Origin: CAIYHK01 sp964638795
GTDB lineage: Bacteria > Actinomycetota > Acidimicrobiia > Acidimicrobiales > Ilumatobacteraceae
DNA: 21,437 nucleotides
NCBI GenBank assembly: GCA_964638795.1
Contig: CAZXAX010000033.1
Span: 1-21,437, forward strand
Direction: 5' to 3'
The position numbers and the translations under genes are program-made. Under the pieces are notes generated by a model that did not search any database, was not told where the DNA came from, and worked only from the letters and a program-made list of their open reading frames with translations. Every line of letters starts with the position of its first letter. Position 1 is the stretch's first letter. Of the stretch, positions 7,446 to 14,713 are shown one piece after another.

Positions 7446-8081
7446 TTACTGCCCGATCTCGATTGTGTAGTCCGCAAGCAGTTCTGCTTCAGCATGATCA
7501 TGGGTAACGATCAAAACAGTGGTGCCGAATTTCGCTGCATGATCATTAATAACTTGCTGAACAATGGGGCGGACATCCTTATCCAGCGACGCAGTCGGCT
7601 CATCCAACAGCAAGGTGGACTCGCCGACCACCAACGCCCGTGCCAGCGCGACCCGTTGGCTCTGGCCCACTGACAACGCGATGGGTGACGCAGCACTGAG
7701 ATCCTCAATCTGCAGCTGCTTCAACACCTGACTAGTGCGATTCGCTGCAGCTGTGCGGTCCATGCCGTGCGCTCGCAATCCAAACATCACATTGCTAGCG
7801 ACGCGCAAGTTATTGAAAAGAGCGTGATCTTGCGGGCAGTAACCAAGATTGCGCACCTCAGCGGGTACGAAGATCCGATCATCTGGGGCATCTACAACAT
7901 TCCCTTGAATTTCCACGCGACCACTGTCAATAGGAACGAGCCCACAAAGAATGCGGAGCAGCGTGGTTTTACCAGCACCATTAGGGCCCACAATCGCCAC
8001 ACGTTGCCCCGACTCCACTTCAAGGTTCACGTCAAGCTTGAGCGTGCCAAGTTCCTTTTTTATTTGCGCGTTAATGCTCAC
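7446..8081 (-). CDS. modC: Molybdate ABC transporter ATPase ModC (short form)
   Basis: 211-residue ABC ATPase energising molybdate import. Walker A GPNGAGKT is at 32-39, the Q-loop YCPQDHALF near 81-89, Walker B LLLDEP at 157-162, and the switch His near 194 in VTHDHAEAE. The signature is LSVGQ (136-140) with Val in place of the first Gly of LSGGQ. The protein stops directly after the ATPase core and lacks the C-terminal TOBE/Mop molybdate-sensing domain of longer ModC proteins (about 350 residues). The GTG start at 8081 overlaps the modB stop by 4 bases. Substrate assignment rests mainly on the ModA and ModB neighbours. Confidence 0.85.
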   Translation of the reverse strand: MSINAQIKKELGTLKLDVNLEVESGQRVAIVGPNGAGKTTLLRILCGLVPIDSGRVEIQGNVVDAPDDRIFVPAEVRNLGYCPQDHALFNNLRVASNVMFGLRAHGMDRTAAANRTSQVLKQLQIEDLSAASPIALSVGQSQRVALARALVVGESTLLLDEPTASLDKDVRPIVQQVINDHAAKFGTTVLIVTHDHAEAELLADYTIEIGQ

Positions 8082-8629
8082 GACGCTGACCTCGAATGTG
8101 CTGAGGTGACTCCGCTCAACCAGCGATCACGCAATCCAACCAGTACCGCAAATGAAAGCGCAACGAGCAGCAGAGCAAGCACAATTGCCTTTTCTGGATT
8201 GACTTCTAGGGCCTGATAAACGGATAACGGAAGTGTCTGAGTTGTGCCGGGGAAGTTGCCAGCAAAAGTAATGGTTGCCCCAAACTCGCCCAGTGCTCGC
8301 GCCCATGACAACACTGCACCGGCCACTAATGATGGGCCGACGGCTGGCATGGTGATCAGCCAAAAAACTCGCCATTGCGAAGCACCCAATGTTCGAGCCG
8401 TTTCTTCGTATCGGCGATCGAGCGCACGTATTGCTGCTTCAACCGTCACTACCAAAAACGGCATTGCTACAAACGTTTGGGCAATCACTACCGCGGTCGT
8501 TGTGAACGGCAGTTGAATATCAAACCACTTATCCAACCACTGCCCCACCAGCCCACGACGACCAAGGGCATACAAAAGAGCGACACCGCCGACCACCGGA
8601 GGCAACACCATTGACAATGTGCAGAGTGC
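8078..8629 (-). CDS. modB: Molybdate ABC transporter permease ModB (N-terminal part lost in assembly gap)
   Basis: The C-terminal 183 residues of a ModB-type permease. Recognisable stretches are VLPPVVGGVALLYALGRRG, the EAA coupling loop YEETARTLGASQWRVFWLITMP, and the ModB-typical GEFGATITFAGNFPGTTQTLP. Four membrane helices are visible; the first about 90 residues, including the start, lie in the N-run 8630-8729. The open frame runs through the Ns into modA, but ModA and ModB are normally separate proteins and 33 residues are far too few to complete both. I therefore treat them as two genes. Confidence 0.88.
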   Translation of the reverse strand, partial: ALCTLSMVLPPVVGGVALLYALGRRGLVGQWLDKWFDIQLPFTTTAVVIAQTFVAMPFLVVTVEAAIRALDRRYEETARTLGASQWRVFWLITMPAVGPSLVAGAVLSWARALGEFGATITFAGNFPGTTQTLPLSVYQALEVNPEKAIVLALLLVALSFAVLVGLRDRWLSGVTSAHSRSAS

Positions 8630-8729
8630 NNNNNNNNNNNNNNNNNNNNNNNNNNNNNNNNNNNNNNNNNNNNNNNNNNNNNNNNNNNNNNNNNNNNNNN
8701 NNNNNNNNNNNNNNNNNNNNNNNNNNNNN
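8630..8729. other. Assembly gap (100 N) between modA and modB
   Basis: Exactly 100 unknown bases. Missing are roughly the last 20-25 residues of ModA and the first about 90 of ModB, so the real sequence should be some 350 bases or more. Confidence 0.95.
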
Positions 8730-9427
8730 TCACCGAACTGCTGTGCCAAATCCACATCATTGCTGCGATTAGACGCAGCAATGTAGTAGTCGGTCGTCGT
8801 GTTTAGCCCAGCATCAATTGCGATTTCATCGGTCTGCTGTTCGGCTGCCATCGCATCGGTTACGTAGACAATGCCGGCATCGGCTTCACCTGATGAAACT
8901 TTGGTTACAACACTTTTGACGTTTTCCTCGTAGCTCTTGGGAATCACGTTGATTCCTGCGTTTTTAAAAACCGTCAATGCACCCTGACCGCATGGGGCAG
9001 TCGTCACACACTGCACAACAACAACACCTGGTTTTGTGAGGTCTGTTAGGGATGCAATGTTTAAGGGGTTTCCCTTTTCCACAATGATTGCGAATGTGTT
9101 ACTAGCAAACATCGTTGAGATCACGTTGACAAGATTCGCTTCTTCCACTTTCAGCATGTTGGTGCGATCAGCAGATGCGAACACATCAAACGGTGCACCT
9201 TCGATGATCTGGATCGCAAGATCACTTGAACTACCGAATGAAACTTTGATGTCAGAACCTGGATATTCACTGAGGAAAGCATCCACAATCTCTGGCATCG
9301 CGCCAGTAAGCGAAGACGCAGCAAATACCGTCAACGAACGGGACTCCAAATCCGCAGTGGTCCCACAAGCCGTAAGCGCTGCAACACCAAGAAACGCAAG
9401 GGCTCGTTTCAGTTTCGGGCTGGGCAC
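8730..9427 (-). CDS. modA: Molybdate-binding lipoprotein ModA (C terminus lost in assembly gap)
   Basis: 232 residues of an extracellular molybdate-binding protein. The N terminus MPSPKLKRALAFLGVAALTAC is a lipoprotein signal with lipid Cys at residue 21 (lipobox LTAC). The ligand-site stretches AASSLTGAMPEI, FGSSSDLAIQI and FDVFASADRTNM, then PCGQGALTVF and DAGIVYVTDA, are typical ModA. Tungstate binding is equally possible. The start is GTG 9427, without a Shine-Dalgarno sequence but with a -10 element 6 bases upstream. It is first gene of modA-modB-modC-padR. Only about 20-25 C-terminal residues appear to be missing. Confidence 0.9.
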
Positions 9428-9429
9428 AA

Positions 9430-9454
9430 ACTAACGTTAGTCAACCATTGACTA
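9430..9454. promoter_or_regulatory. Overlapping palindromes at the modA promoter, probable operator
   Basis: Two dyads overlap: ACTAACGTTAGT (9430-9441), a perfect 12-bp palindrome containing TAACGTTA, and TAGTCAA-CCA-TTGACTA (9438-9454), a perfect 7-bp inverted repeat with a 3-base spacer. They cover the -10 element and the region just upstream. As I recall, TAACGTTA also occurs in the ModE-bound operator of the E. coli modA promoter, so the match may be meaningful, although the only regulator seen here is PadR-like. Confidence 0.6.
9434..9439 (-). promoter_or_regulatory. Leaderless-type -10 element of modA (TAACGT)
   Basis: TAACGT on the minus strand, then 6 bases, then GTG 9427. This places the transcript start at or within a base of the start codon. 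A weak -35 TTGGGC lies 18 bases upstream. The element is inside the palindrome 9430-9441. Confidence 0.6.
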
Positions 9455-9470
9455 TTTGCCCAATGGTGGA

Positions 9471-9842
9471 TCAGAAGACGTTGAGAAGATCCACTACGAA
9501 TACGAGAGTTTCGCCACCTTTGATAACCCCACCCGCTCCATATGGCCCATAGCCAAGATCCGACGGAATTGTGAGTCGACGGCGGCCACCAACCTTCATG
9601 CCGGCAACACCCTGGTCCCAGCCTTGAATTACTTGCCCGGCGCCGAGCCGGAACTCAAATGTTTCGTTGCGGTCCCATGAAGCATCGAACTGCTTGCCAG
9701 TGCTCCATGCCACACCCACATAATGCACGTCTACGTTGCGACCGGCTTTTGCCTCATCACCTGTGCCCACGATGAGATCTTCAATAACCAACTCCGTTGG
9801 CGCGTCTTCGGATGGGATTGAAACTTCGGGTTTAGATGACAT
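9471..9842 (-). CDS. FKBP-type peptidyl-prolyl cis-trans isomerase
   Basis: 123-residue single-domain FKBP, which speeds proline isomerisation in protein folding. Family stretches are visible: LIVGTGDEAKAGRNVDVHYVG, FDASWDRNETFEFRLGAGQVIQGWDQGVAGMKVGGRRRLTIP split over the active-site strands, LGYGPYGAGGVIKGGETLVFVVDL. The aromatic and acidic pocket residues (Y in HYVG, F and D of FDAS, W in QGWD, Y of LGYG, F of LVFVVDL) are kept. There is no signal peptide, so it is cytosolic. ATG 9842 is chosen because a TAAGTT -10 element sits 6 bases upstream; a GTG one codon earlier (9845) is an alternative. It follows the enoyl-CoA hydratase by 22 bases. Confidence 0.93.
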   Translation of the reverse strand: MSSKPEVSIPSEDAPTELVIEDLIVGTGDEAKAGRNVDVHYVGVAWSTGKQFDASWDRNETFEFRLGAGQVIQGWDQGVAGMKVGGRRRLTIPSDLGYGPYGAGGVIKGGETLVFVVDLLNVF

Positions 9843-9848
9843 CACAAC

Positions 9849-9854
9849 AACTTA
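9849..9854 (-). promoter_or_regulatory. Leaderless-type -10 element of the FKBP gene (TAAGTT)
   Basis: TAAGTT, then GTTGTG, then ATG 9842 on the minus strand. No Shine-Dalgarno sequence is present in the 22-base gap after the hydratase gene. Confidence 0.5.
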
Positions 9855-9864
9855 ATGCGTGTTG

Positions 9865-10638
9865 CTAGCGGCCCTTCCACTGTGGTTCGCGTTTTTCAAC
9901 AAACGCACGTGCGCCTTCGATTGCATCTTCACTTTGGAAAACCTCATCGCGCAGCGAGTCCAGTAACGCCCATCCCTCTGGCGATGTCGAATCAACGCCA
10001 GCACGTACGAGCTTTTTTGTCGCCTTGATAGCCAATGGTCCATTTGCGGTGATCCGCGCGGCGAGCTCTAGAGCCTTGGGCATCACGTCTGCTGGGTCAA
10101 CGAGATAGTTAAGCAATCCGAGTTCGTAGGCTCGTTCTGCAGAGATCGTGTCCCCAGTAAGGCACAACTCATATGCATGAACTGCTGGGATGCGCTTTGC
10201 AAGGAAGACTCCACCACCAGCTGCGAACAATCCACGCTTCACTTCAGGCACGCCGAACTTTGCATCGCGACTAGCAACCACCATGTCGGATGCCATCATC
10301 AATTCAAATCCCCCAGCCACGGCAGTTCCGTTCACCGCACAGATGACTGGAACTTCAACTCCGTTGCGCATCCAGTTAATGAAGTGCTTGAAACCTGCCT
10401 CTAAATCGGCACCAATTGTGTTTGTGCCCTCAGCGAAACCTTTGAGATCCATTCCTGCACAAAATGCGCGGTCACCGGTTGCGGTGATGATCACAGCACG
10501 AATGTCAGAGTTATTTTCTGCTTCGTTAAGGCCGTTACCGAGTCCACCCATTACCGCTGGGTTCATTGCATTTCGTGCGTCGGGCCTATTGATCCGCAGC
10601 GTGAGAATGTGCCCGTTGAGTTCTTTGATCAGATCCAT
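9865..10638 (-). CDS. Enoyl-CoA hydratase/isomerase (crotonase family)
   Basis: 257-residue crotonase fold enzyme, probably hydrating enoyl-CoA in fatty-acid or amino-acid breakdown. The oxyanion-hole strands are CAGMDLKGFA and NGTAVAGGFELMMASD. Glutamates are present at both expected catalytic places: in FGVPEVKRG and in HAYELCLTG. The C-terminal helices (IEGARAFVEKREPQWKGR) match the typical tail. It starts 29 bases after the amidohydrolase stop and has its own candidate leaderless promoter, so it may be transcribed both with and without the upstream gene. Chain-length preference unknown. Confidence 0.9.
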   Translation of the reverse strand: MDLIKELNGHILTLRINRPDARNAMNPAVMGGLGNGLNEAENNSDIRAVIITATGDRAFCAGMDLKGFAEGTNTIGADLEAGFKHFINWMRNGVEVPVICAVNGTAVAGGFELMMASDMVVASRDAKFGVPEVKRGLFAAGGGVFLAKRIPAVHAYELCLTGDTISAERAYELGLLNYLVDPADVMPKALELAARITANGPLAIKATKKLVRAGVDSTSPEGWALLDSLRDEVFQSEDAIEGARAFVEKREPQWKGR

Positions 10639-10644
10639 TTAGAC

Positions 10645-10650
10645 ACCATA
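10645..10650 (-). promoter_or_regulatory. Leaderless-type -10 element of the enoyl-CoA hydratase gene (TATGGT)
   Basis: TATGGT, then GTCTAA, then ATG 10638 on the minus strand. The nearest GAGGG is 14 bases from the ATG, too far for normal ribosome binding. Confidence 0.5.
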
Positions 10651-10667
10651 TGCCCTCAACTAGCTGC

Positions 10668-12380
10668 TCACATATTGGCAGTGGTGTGTACGCCCGTTCG
10701 CAAAATTGAACCTGGTCTGGCTGCTGTGAATTCACCTTCGCACACAATCTCTTGGCCGTTACAAATCACGCTCTTTATGCCGCGGGCATCAGCATACAAG
10801 CGCGTGCCACCTGCAGGAAGGTCCGATTTAAAGGTTGTTTCATTTGAGCCAACGTTGTGCTCATCAAGCACTACAAGATCGGCAAATGCACCGACTTTGA
10901 TTCGGCCACGATCAACAAAGCCGTACAAATCTGCTGGCACAGCGGTCAGGTAGTTGATCGCCTCTTCAAGTGGCAGTAACTGACGCTTAACTACCGCTTC
11001 ACCAAGCAAGGTAGTTGTGTAGTTTGCCGTGAGGAAGAGATCGAGATGTGCACCAGCATCTGATGCACCAACCACTGCACGTGGATCGCGCCACACCTCA
11101 ACGCGGGCTTTCCAAGTGGCATCTGGTTCCTCGGTGCCTGGTGGACCAAATGAAGTCTGAAGTTCATCGAGCAACGCAATCTCGACTAGGGCGGCCCATG
11201 GAGACTGACCTCGCTCAGATGCAATTTCGCCGATGTTGCGGCCTGTGTACTTCGCATTGTCGGGATGCACCGTGTGGTGGATGAACATCTTTGACCAATT
11301 AGTCACCGCACGCAGGTAGTCAGCGGCCTGGGCTGCAGCTTCAAGACGCGCAACCTCAGCTGGATTTCTAAACGCTGCCAGTTTCTCAGCCTTTGGCAAC
11401 AGCATCGTCTCTTCCCACCCGGGAATCGCATCAAGTAGGAATCCGCTTTGGAAACACAGCCGAAAATTGAGAGCCATAGGGGCTGTGAGCGCCCGAACTT
11501 TTCCTCCATTCATATCTGCAAAATCACTCGCTGCAAGCTTGGCTTCAACTTCCTCTCGGTTGCTGGCTCCAACCATCAGCACATTCCAGTTGAGTGGAGC
11601 ATTCGCCACGCGAGACATCTCGGCCATCAACTCAATTGATTCCGCGGTGAAGATGCCCACTTGGGGAATGAACTCAAGTGACGTACCCGGATAATCCGCG
11701 AGTACCGCACACAGCGCAAGTAATTCTTCGCGACTCGCATATCGACTCGGCACCATGCGTTGCTCGGTGTCGTTGTGTGTGGTTGACCACGACGAGGAAA
11801 ACCCAATTGCGCCGGCTTCGATTGCATCACGAACAAGACCACACATTTGAGCGATCTCATCGGAGGTGGCTTCACGCTTCGTGGCATCAGCACCCATAAC
11901 AACTCGCCTCACTGCGGAGTGTCCGACCTTGAATGCAGCATTGATCGCCAATGTGTTGTCCAGCAATGCCAGATATTCCTCGGTTGTATCCCAGGTCCAT
12001 GGAACGCCTGTTTCCAATGATTCAAGTGGCATGCCCTCAACGCGACTCAACATATTCATCAGATAGGCACCGTCGGCGGGATTCTTTCCTAAAGGCGCAA
12101 TCGAGAATCCGCAATTCCCACCAACCACCGAGGTGACTCCGTGCAACGGTGACGGCGACAAAGTCGGATCCCAGAATGCTTGAGCATCCAAATGTGTGTG
12201 CACATCAATAAAGCCAGGAGTAACCACGTAACCGGTGGCGTCAATCACTGACTTGGCATCGGCGCCCGAAAGATCGCCGAGCTCCACGATGCGGTCACCA
12301 GTAATGCCGACATCCAGCCGCCGCCGCATCGCGCCGGTGCCGTCGATGACTTCTCCACCCCTGATGACTAGATCAAACAT
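10668..12380 (-). CDS. Amidohydrolase-family protein, D-aminoacylase-like
   Basis: 570-residue member of the amidohydrolase superfamily, of the type annotated N-acyl-D-amino-acid deacylase. It begins MFDLVIRGGEVIDGTG, the beta-sandwich cap strand. Metal ligand motif H61-T-H63 lies in GFIDVHTHLDA, Cys90 in GGNCGFS, and the late acid D441 in GASDAGAHLD. The mid-protein histidines of true D-aminoacylases (the SHLK-type and following His) are not evident; the matching region reads PLNWNVLMVGASN. The metal centre may therefore be mononuclear or altered, and the deacylase name should be treated as superfamily-level. It is divergent from the crotonase at 12441 with back-to-back promoters. Cytosolic, no signal peptide. 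Confidence 0.85.
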   Translation of the reverse strand: MFDLVIRGGEVIDGTGAMRRRLDVGITGDRIVELGDLSGADAKSVIDATGYVVTPGFIDVHTHLDAQAFWDPTLSPSPLHGVTSVVGGNCGFSIAPLGKNPADGAYLMNMLSRVEGMPLESLETGVPWTWDTTEEYLALLDNTLAINAAFKVGHSAVRRVVMGADATKREATSDEIAQMCGLVRDAIEAGAIGFSSSWSTTHNDTEQRMVPSRYASREELLALCAVLADYPGTSLEFIPQVGIFTAESIELMAEMSRVANAPLNWNVLMVGASNREEVEAKLAASDFADMNGGKVRALTAPMALNFRLCFQSGFLLDAIPGWEETMLLPKAEKLAAFRNPAEVARLEAAAQAADYLRAVTNWSKMFIHHTVHPDNAKYTGRNIGEIASERGQSPWAALVEIALLDELQTSFGPPGTEEPDATWKARVEVWRDPRAVVGASDAGAHLDLFLTANYTTTLLGEAVVKRQLLPLEEAINYLTAVPADLYGFVDRGRIKVGAFADLVVLDEHNVGSNETTFKSDLPAGGTRLYADARGIKSVICNGQEIVCEGEFTAARPGSILRTGVHTTANM

Positions 12381-12386
12381 GCCCCG

Positions 12387-12392
12387 ACTCTA
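12387..12392 (-). promoter_or_regulatory. Leaderless-type -10 element of the amidohydrolase gene (TAGAGT)
   Basis: TAGAGT, then CGGGGC, then ATG 12380 on the minus strand. A weak -35 TTCGCT (12415-12410) lies 17 bases upstream and overlaps the -35 place of the opposite promoter. Confidence 0.5.
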
Positions 12393-12428
12393 TTGCCCAT
12401 CCAAGTCGAAGCGAACCTGCTGACTGCC

Positions 12429-12434
12429 TATGCT
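12429..12434 (+). promoter_or_regulatory. Leaderless-type -10 element of the divergent crotonase gene (TATGCT)
   Basis: TATGCT, then CAGGCG, then ATG 12441. A weak -35 (TCGAAG, 12406-12411) would share bases with the opposite promoter. This supports ATG 12441 over an upstream in-frame codon at 12393. Confidence 0.5.
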
Positions 12435-12440
12435 CAGGCG

Positions 12441-13226
12441 ATGGAATCTTCAGGCCCCCTAGCCATTGAGGACATTGGAAATGTCCGAGTTCTCCGCCTT
12501 AATCGCCCAGAAAAGCTAAACGCATTCAATGGCCCGCTCTTGCAGGCGCTGATCGATGCTGTGAAGGCAATCAAACGCGATGACAGCGTGCACTGCTTCA
12601 TCATCACCGGCACACCACGGCTGGATGGACGGCCCATTTTCAGTGCGGGTGATGATCTCGAAGAAGCAGCCGCTGGTCAGGCGCCAAAAGGTAACCCCGG
12701 TGGTGAGCTGACTCGTTTAATTGATGACCTGTTGAAGCCATCGATCGCTGTCATTGATGGAATCTGCACCACAGGCGCGCTTGAGATTGCGATGGCCTGC
12801 GACCTTCGATTTGTCGCAGAAACCGCCGCAATCAGCGATTGGCACCTGGCCCGACTCGGTCTTGGGATCGGCGGTTGGGGCGCAAGTACGCGTCTCACGC
12901 GCCTCGTCGGCGTGGCACAAGCAAAGGACCTCATCCTCACCGGAAAAGTTATTGACGGCAACGAAGCATTGCGGATTGGTCTCGCGCAACGCGTGTTCCC
13001 CTCTGCCACTCTGTGGGACGAATCATTGAAGGCCGCTCAAGCGGTTGCATCAATGTCACCCAGTGGTGTCAAGGCCACAATGATGCACCTGAGCCACGTC
13101 GAAGACATGTCCAAGGCTGAAGCTTTGGCCTATGCCAAACAGGTTCGCGAGGCGATTCCAACTACGGGAACGTTCCAGGACAAAGCAAAGTCTGTGCTTG
13201 GCAAAGAAAAGAGAAAGGGAAACTAG
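12441..13226 (+). CDS. Crotonase-family protein lacking obvious catalytic glutamates
   Basis: 261-residue enoyl-CoA hydratase/isomerase family member. CoA-pocket and oxyanion features are present: RPEKLNAFNGPLLQAL, FSAGDDLEEAA and DGICTTGALEIAMACDLRF. In the stretch where hydratases carry the first catalytic Glu, it reads ISDWHLARLGLGIGGWG, and the second place reads AQAKDLILTG. No Glu is seen at either, so hydratase activity is doubtful and isomerase, dehalogenase or decarboxylase-type chemistry is possible. ATG 12441 is chosen because family homology begins just after it (IEDIGNVRVLRLNRP) and a -10 element sits 6 bases upstream. It ends 35 bases before the aldehyde dehydrogenase, probably an operon. 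Confidence 0.85.
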   Translation: MESSGPLAIEDIGNVRVLRLNRPEKLNAFNGPLLQALIDAVKAIKRDDSVHCFIITGTPRLDGRPIFSAGDDLEEAAAGQAPKGNPGGELTRLIDDLLKPSIAVIDGICTTGALEIAMACDLRFVAETAAISDWHLARLGLGIGGWGASTRLTRLVGVAQAKDLILTGKVIDGNEALRIGLAQRVFPSATLWDESLKAAQAVASMSPSGVKATMMHLSHVEDMSKAEALAYAKQVREAIPTTGTFQDKAKSVLGKEKRKGN

Positions 13227-13261
13227 GGTTTCTTCTGTTGAAGTAACTCAAAGGGGTATCT

Positions 13262-14686
13262 ATGAGCAACGCAAAAAAGTTCTACATTGACGGCGCGTGG
13301 GTTGATCCGATTTCAAAGGAAACTCTCGCAGTGATCAATCCAGCAACGGAAGAGACCGTTGAAACAATCGCGATGGGTTCGGCATCAGATGTAGACCGTG
13401 CCGTTGCTGCGGCTCGCAAAGCGTTTGATTCCTACTCACAGTCAACCAAGGAGGAGCGACTCGCACTACTTGATCGGATAGTCGCGCTATATCTCGAACG
13501 CAAAGACGAGCTCGCTGCAGCCATCACAACCGAGATGGGCGCACCAGCGTGGCTCGCAGGTGCAGCTCAAGTACCTGCCGGACTGATGCACATCATCACC
13601 GCCAAGCAAGTTCTTGAAAACTACGAGTTTGAAGAAATGCGTGGCAACACATTGATCGTTCACGAACCAGTTGGTGTGTGCGCACTTGTTACACCTTGGA
13701 ACTGGCCGCTCAACCAGATCACCTGCAAAGTCGCACCAGCACTTGCAGCTGGATGCACGATGGTGCTGAAGCCGTCTGAGGTAGCGCCACTGTCCGCGCT
13801 TATTTTCACTCAGATCCTTCACGACGCCGGTGTCCCAGCCGGAGTTTTCAACCTGGTCAATGGTGATGGTCTCACGGTTGGTTCAGCACTCTCGTCACAC
13901 CCCGACGTGGACATGGTGTCATTTACCGGTTCAACACGTGCAGGCATTGAAGTTGCTCGTAACGCTGCGCCAACGGTCAAGCGTGTTGCCCAGGAACTAG
14001 GCGGCAAGTCAGCGAACATCATTCTGGACGATGCAGATTTTGAAAAAGTCGTTGCCCGAGATGTTGTCAGCATGTACACCAACTCAGGTCAGTCATGTAA
14101 TGCGCCAAGCCGCATGCTCCTGCCTAATTCACGAATGGATGAGGCGGCAGTGATTGCAAAAGCTGCAGCTGCAAGTGTGACGGTCGGTGATCCAACCGCG
14201 GATGGAATGCGCATTGGTCCCGTTGTGTCACAAACACAATTTGACCGCATCCAACGCTTAATCGAAAAAGGTATTGCTGAAGGTGCACAACTTGTTGTCG
14301 GTGGCCCAGGCAAGCCAGATGGTCTCGAGGTCGGCTACTACGTGAAGCCGACCGTGTTCTCGCACGTGAAGAACGACATGACCATTGCCCGCGAAGAAAT
14401 CTTTGGTCCAGTGCTCGTAATGATCGGCTACGAAGATGACGATGATGCCGTCCGCATCGCCAACGAAACCGACTACGGCCTTTCGGGTTATGTCTCTGGT
14501 AGCACCGACCGTGCCCGCTCAATCGCTCGCCGGATTCGCACGGGCAATGTGCACCTAAACGGCGCCGGACCCGACTTCAATGCCCCATTTGGTGGCTACC
14601 GCCAGTCCGGAAATGGCCGCGAATGGGGCCCGGAGGGCTTCGAGGAATTCCTCGAAGTTAAGGCAATCATGGGCTACGGGGCTTAA
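13262..14686 (+). CDS. NAD(P)-dependent aldehyde dehydrogenase
   Basis: 474-residue ALDH superfamily enzyme oxidising an aldehyde to the acid. The catalytic pair is E245 in QELGGKSAN and C279 in NSGQSCNAPSRM, with the usual 34-residue spacing. Cofactor-binding features include TPWNWPLNQITCKVAPALAAGC and SFTGSTRAG. The C-terminal part has EEIFGPVLVMIGY and the FGGYRQSGNGREWG segment before FEEFLEVKAI. The start at 13262 has AAAGGGG (13250-13256) 5 bases upstream. It follows the crotonase closely, and the pair may process an acyl-CoA or aldehyde intermediate. The specific substrate is unknown. Confidence 0.93.
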   Translation: MSNAKKFYIDGAWVDPISKETLAVINPATEETVETIAMGSASDVDRAVAAARKAFDSYSQSTKEERLALLDRIVALYLERKDELAAAITTEMGAPAWLAGAAQVPAGLMHIITAKQVLENYEFEEMRGNTLIVHEPVGVCALVTPWNWPLNQITCKVAPALAAGCTMVLKPSEVAPLSALIFTQILHDAGVPAGVFNLVNGDGLTVGSALSSHPDVDMVSFTGSTRAGIEVARNAAPTVKRVAQELGGKSANIILDDADFEKVVARDVVSMYTNSGQSCNAPSRMLLPNSRMDEAAVIAKAAAASVTVGDPTADGMRIGPVVSQTQFDRIQRLIEKGIAEGAQLVVGGPGKPDGLEVGYYVKPTVFSHVKNDMTIAREEIFGPVLVMIGYEDDDDAVRIANETDYGLSGYVSGSTDRARSIARRIRTGNVHLNGAGPDFNAPFGGYRQSGNGREWGPEGFEEFLEVKAIMGYGA

Positions 14687-14713
14687 TTCCCGACTTTTCC
14701 TATCAACTTTTAA

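Noticed and set aside
8078..9427. A ModA-ModB fusion protein
   Set aside because: The frame passes only through Ns, and the missing parts of the two proteins together exceed the gap length; a secreted lipoprotein fused to a permease is not expected.
14639..14656. Perfect 18-bp palindrome TTCGAGGAATTCCTCGAA near the end of the aldehyde dehydrogenase gene
   Set aside because: It encodes the FEEFLE segment that is common at the C terminus of this enzyme family, so the symmetry is explained by codons for a conserved peptide; it lies within the coding sequence away from any start.
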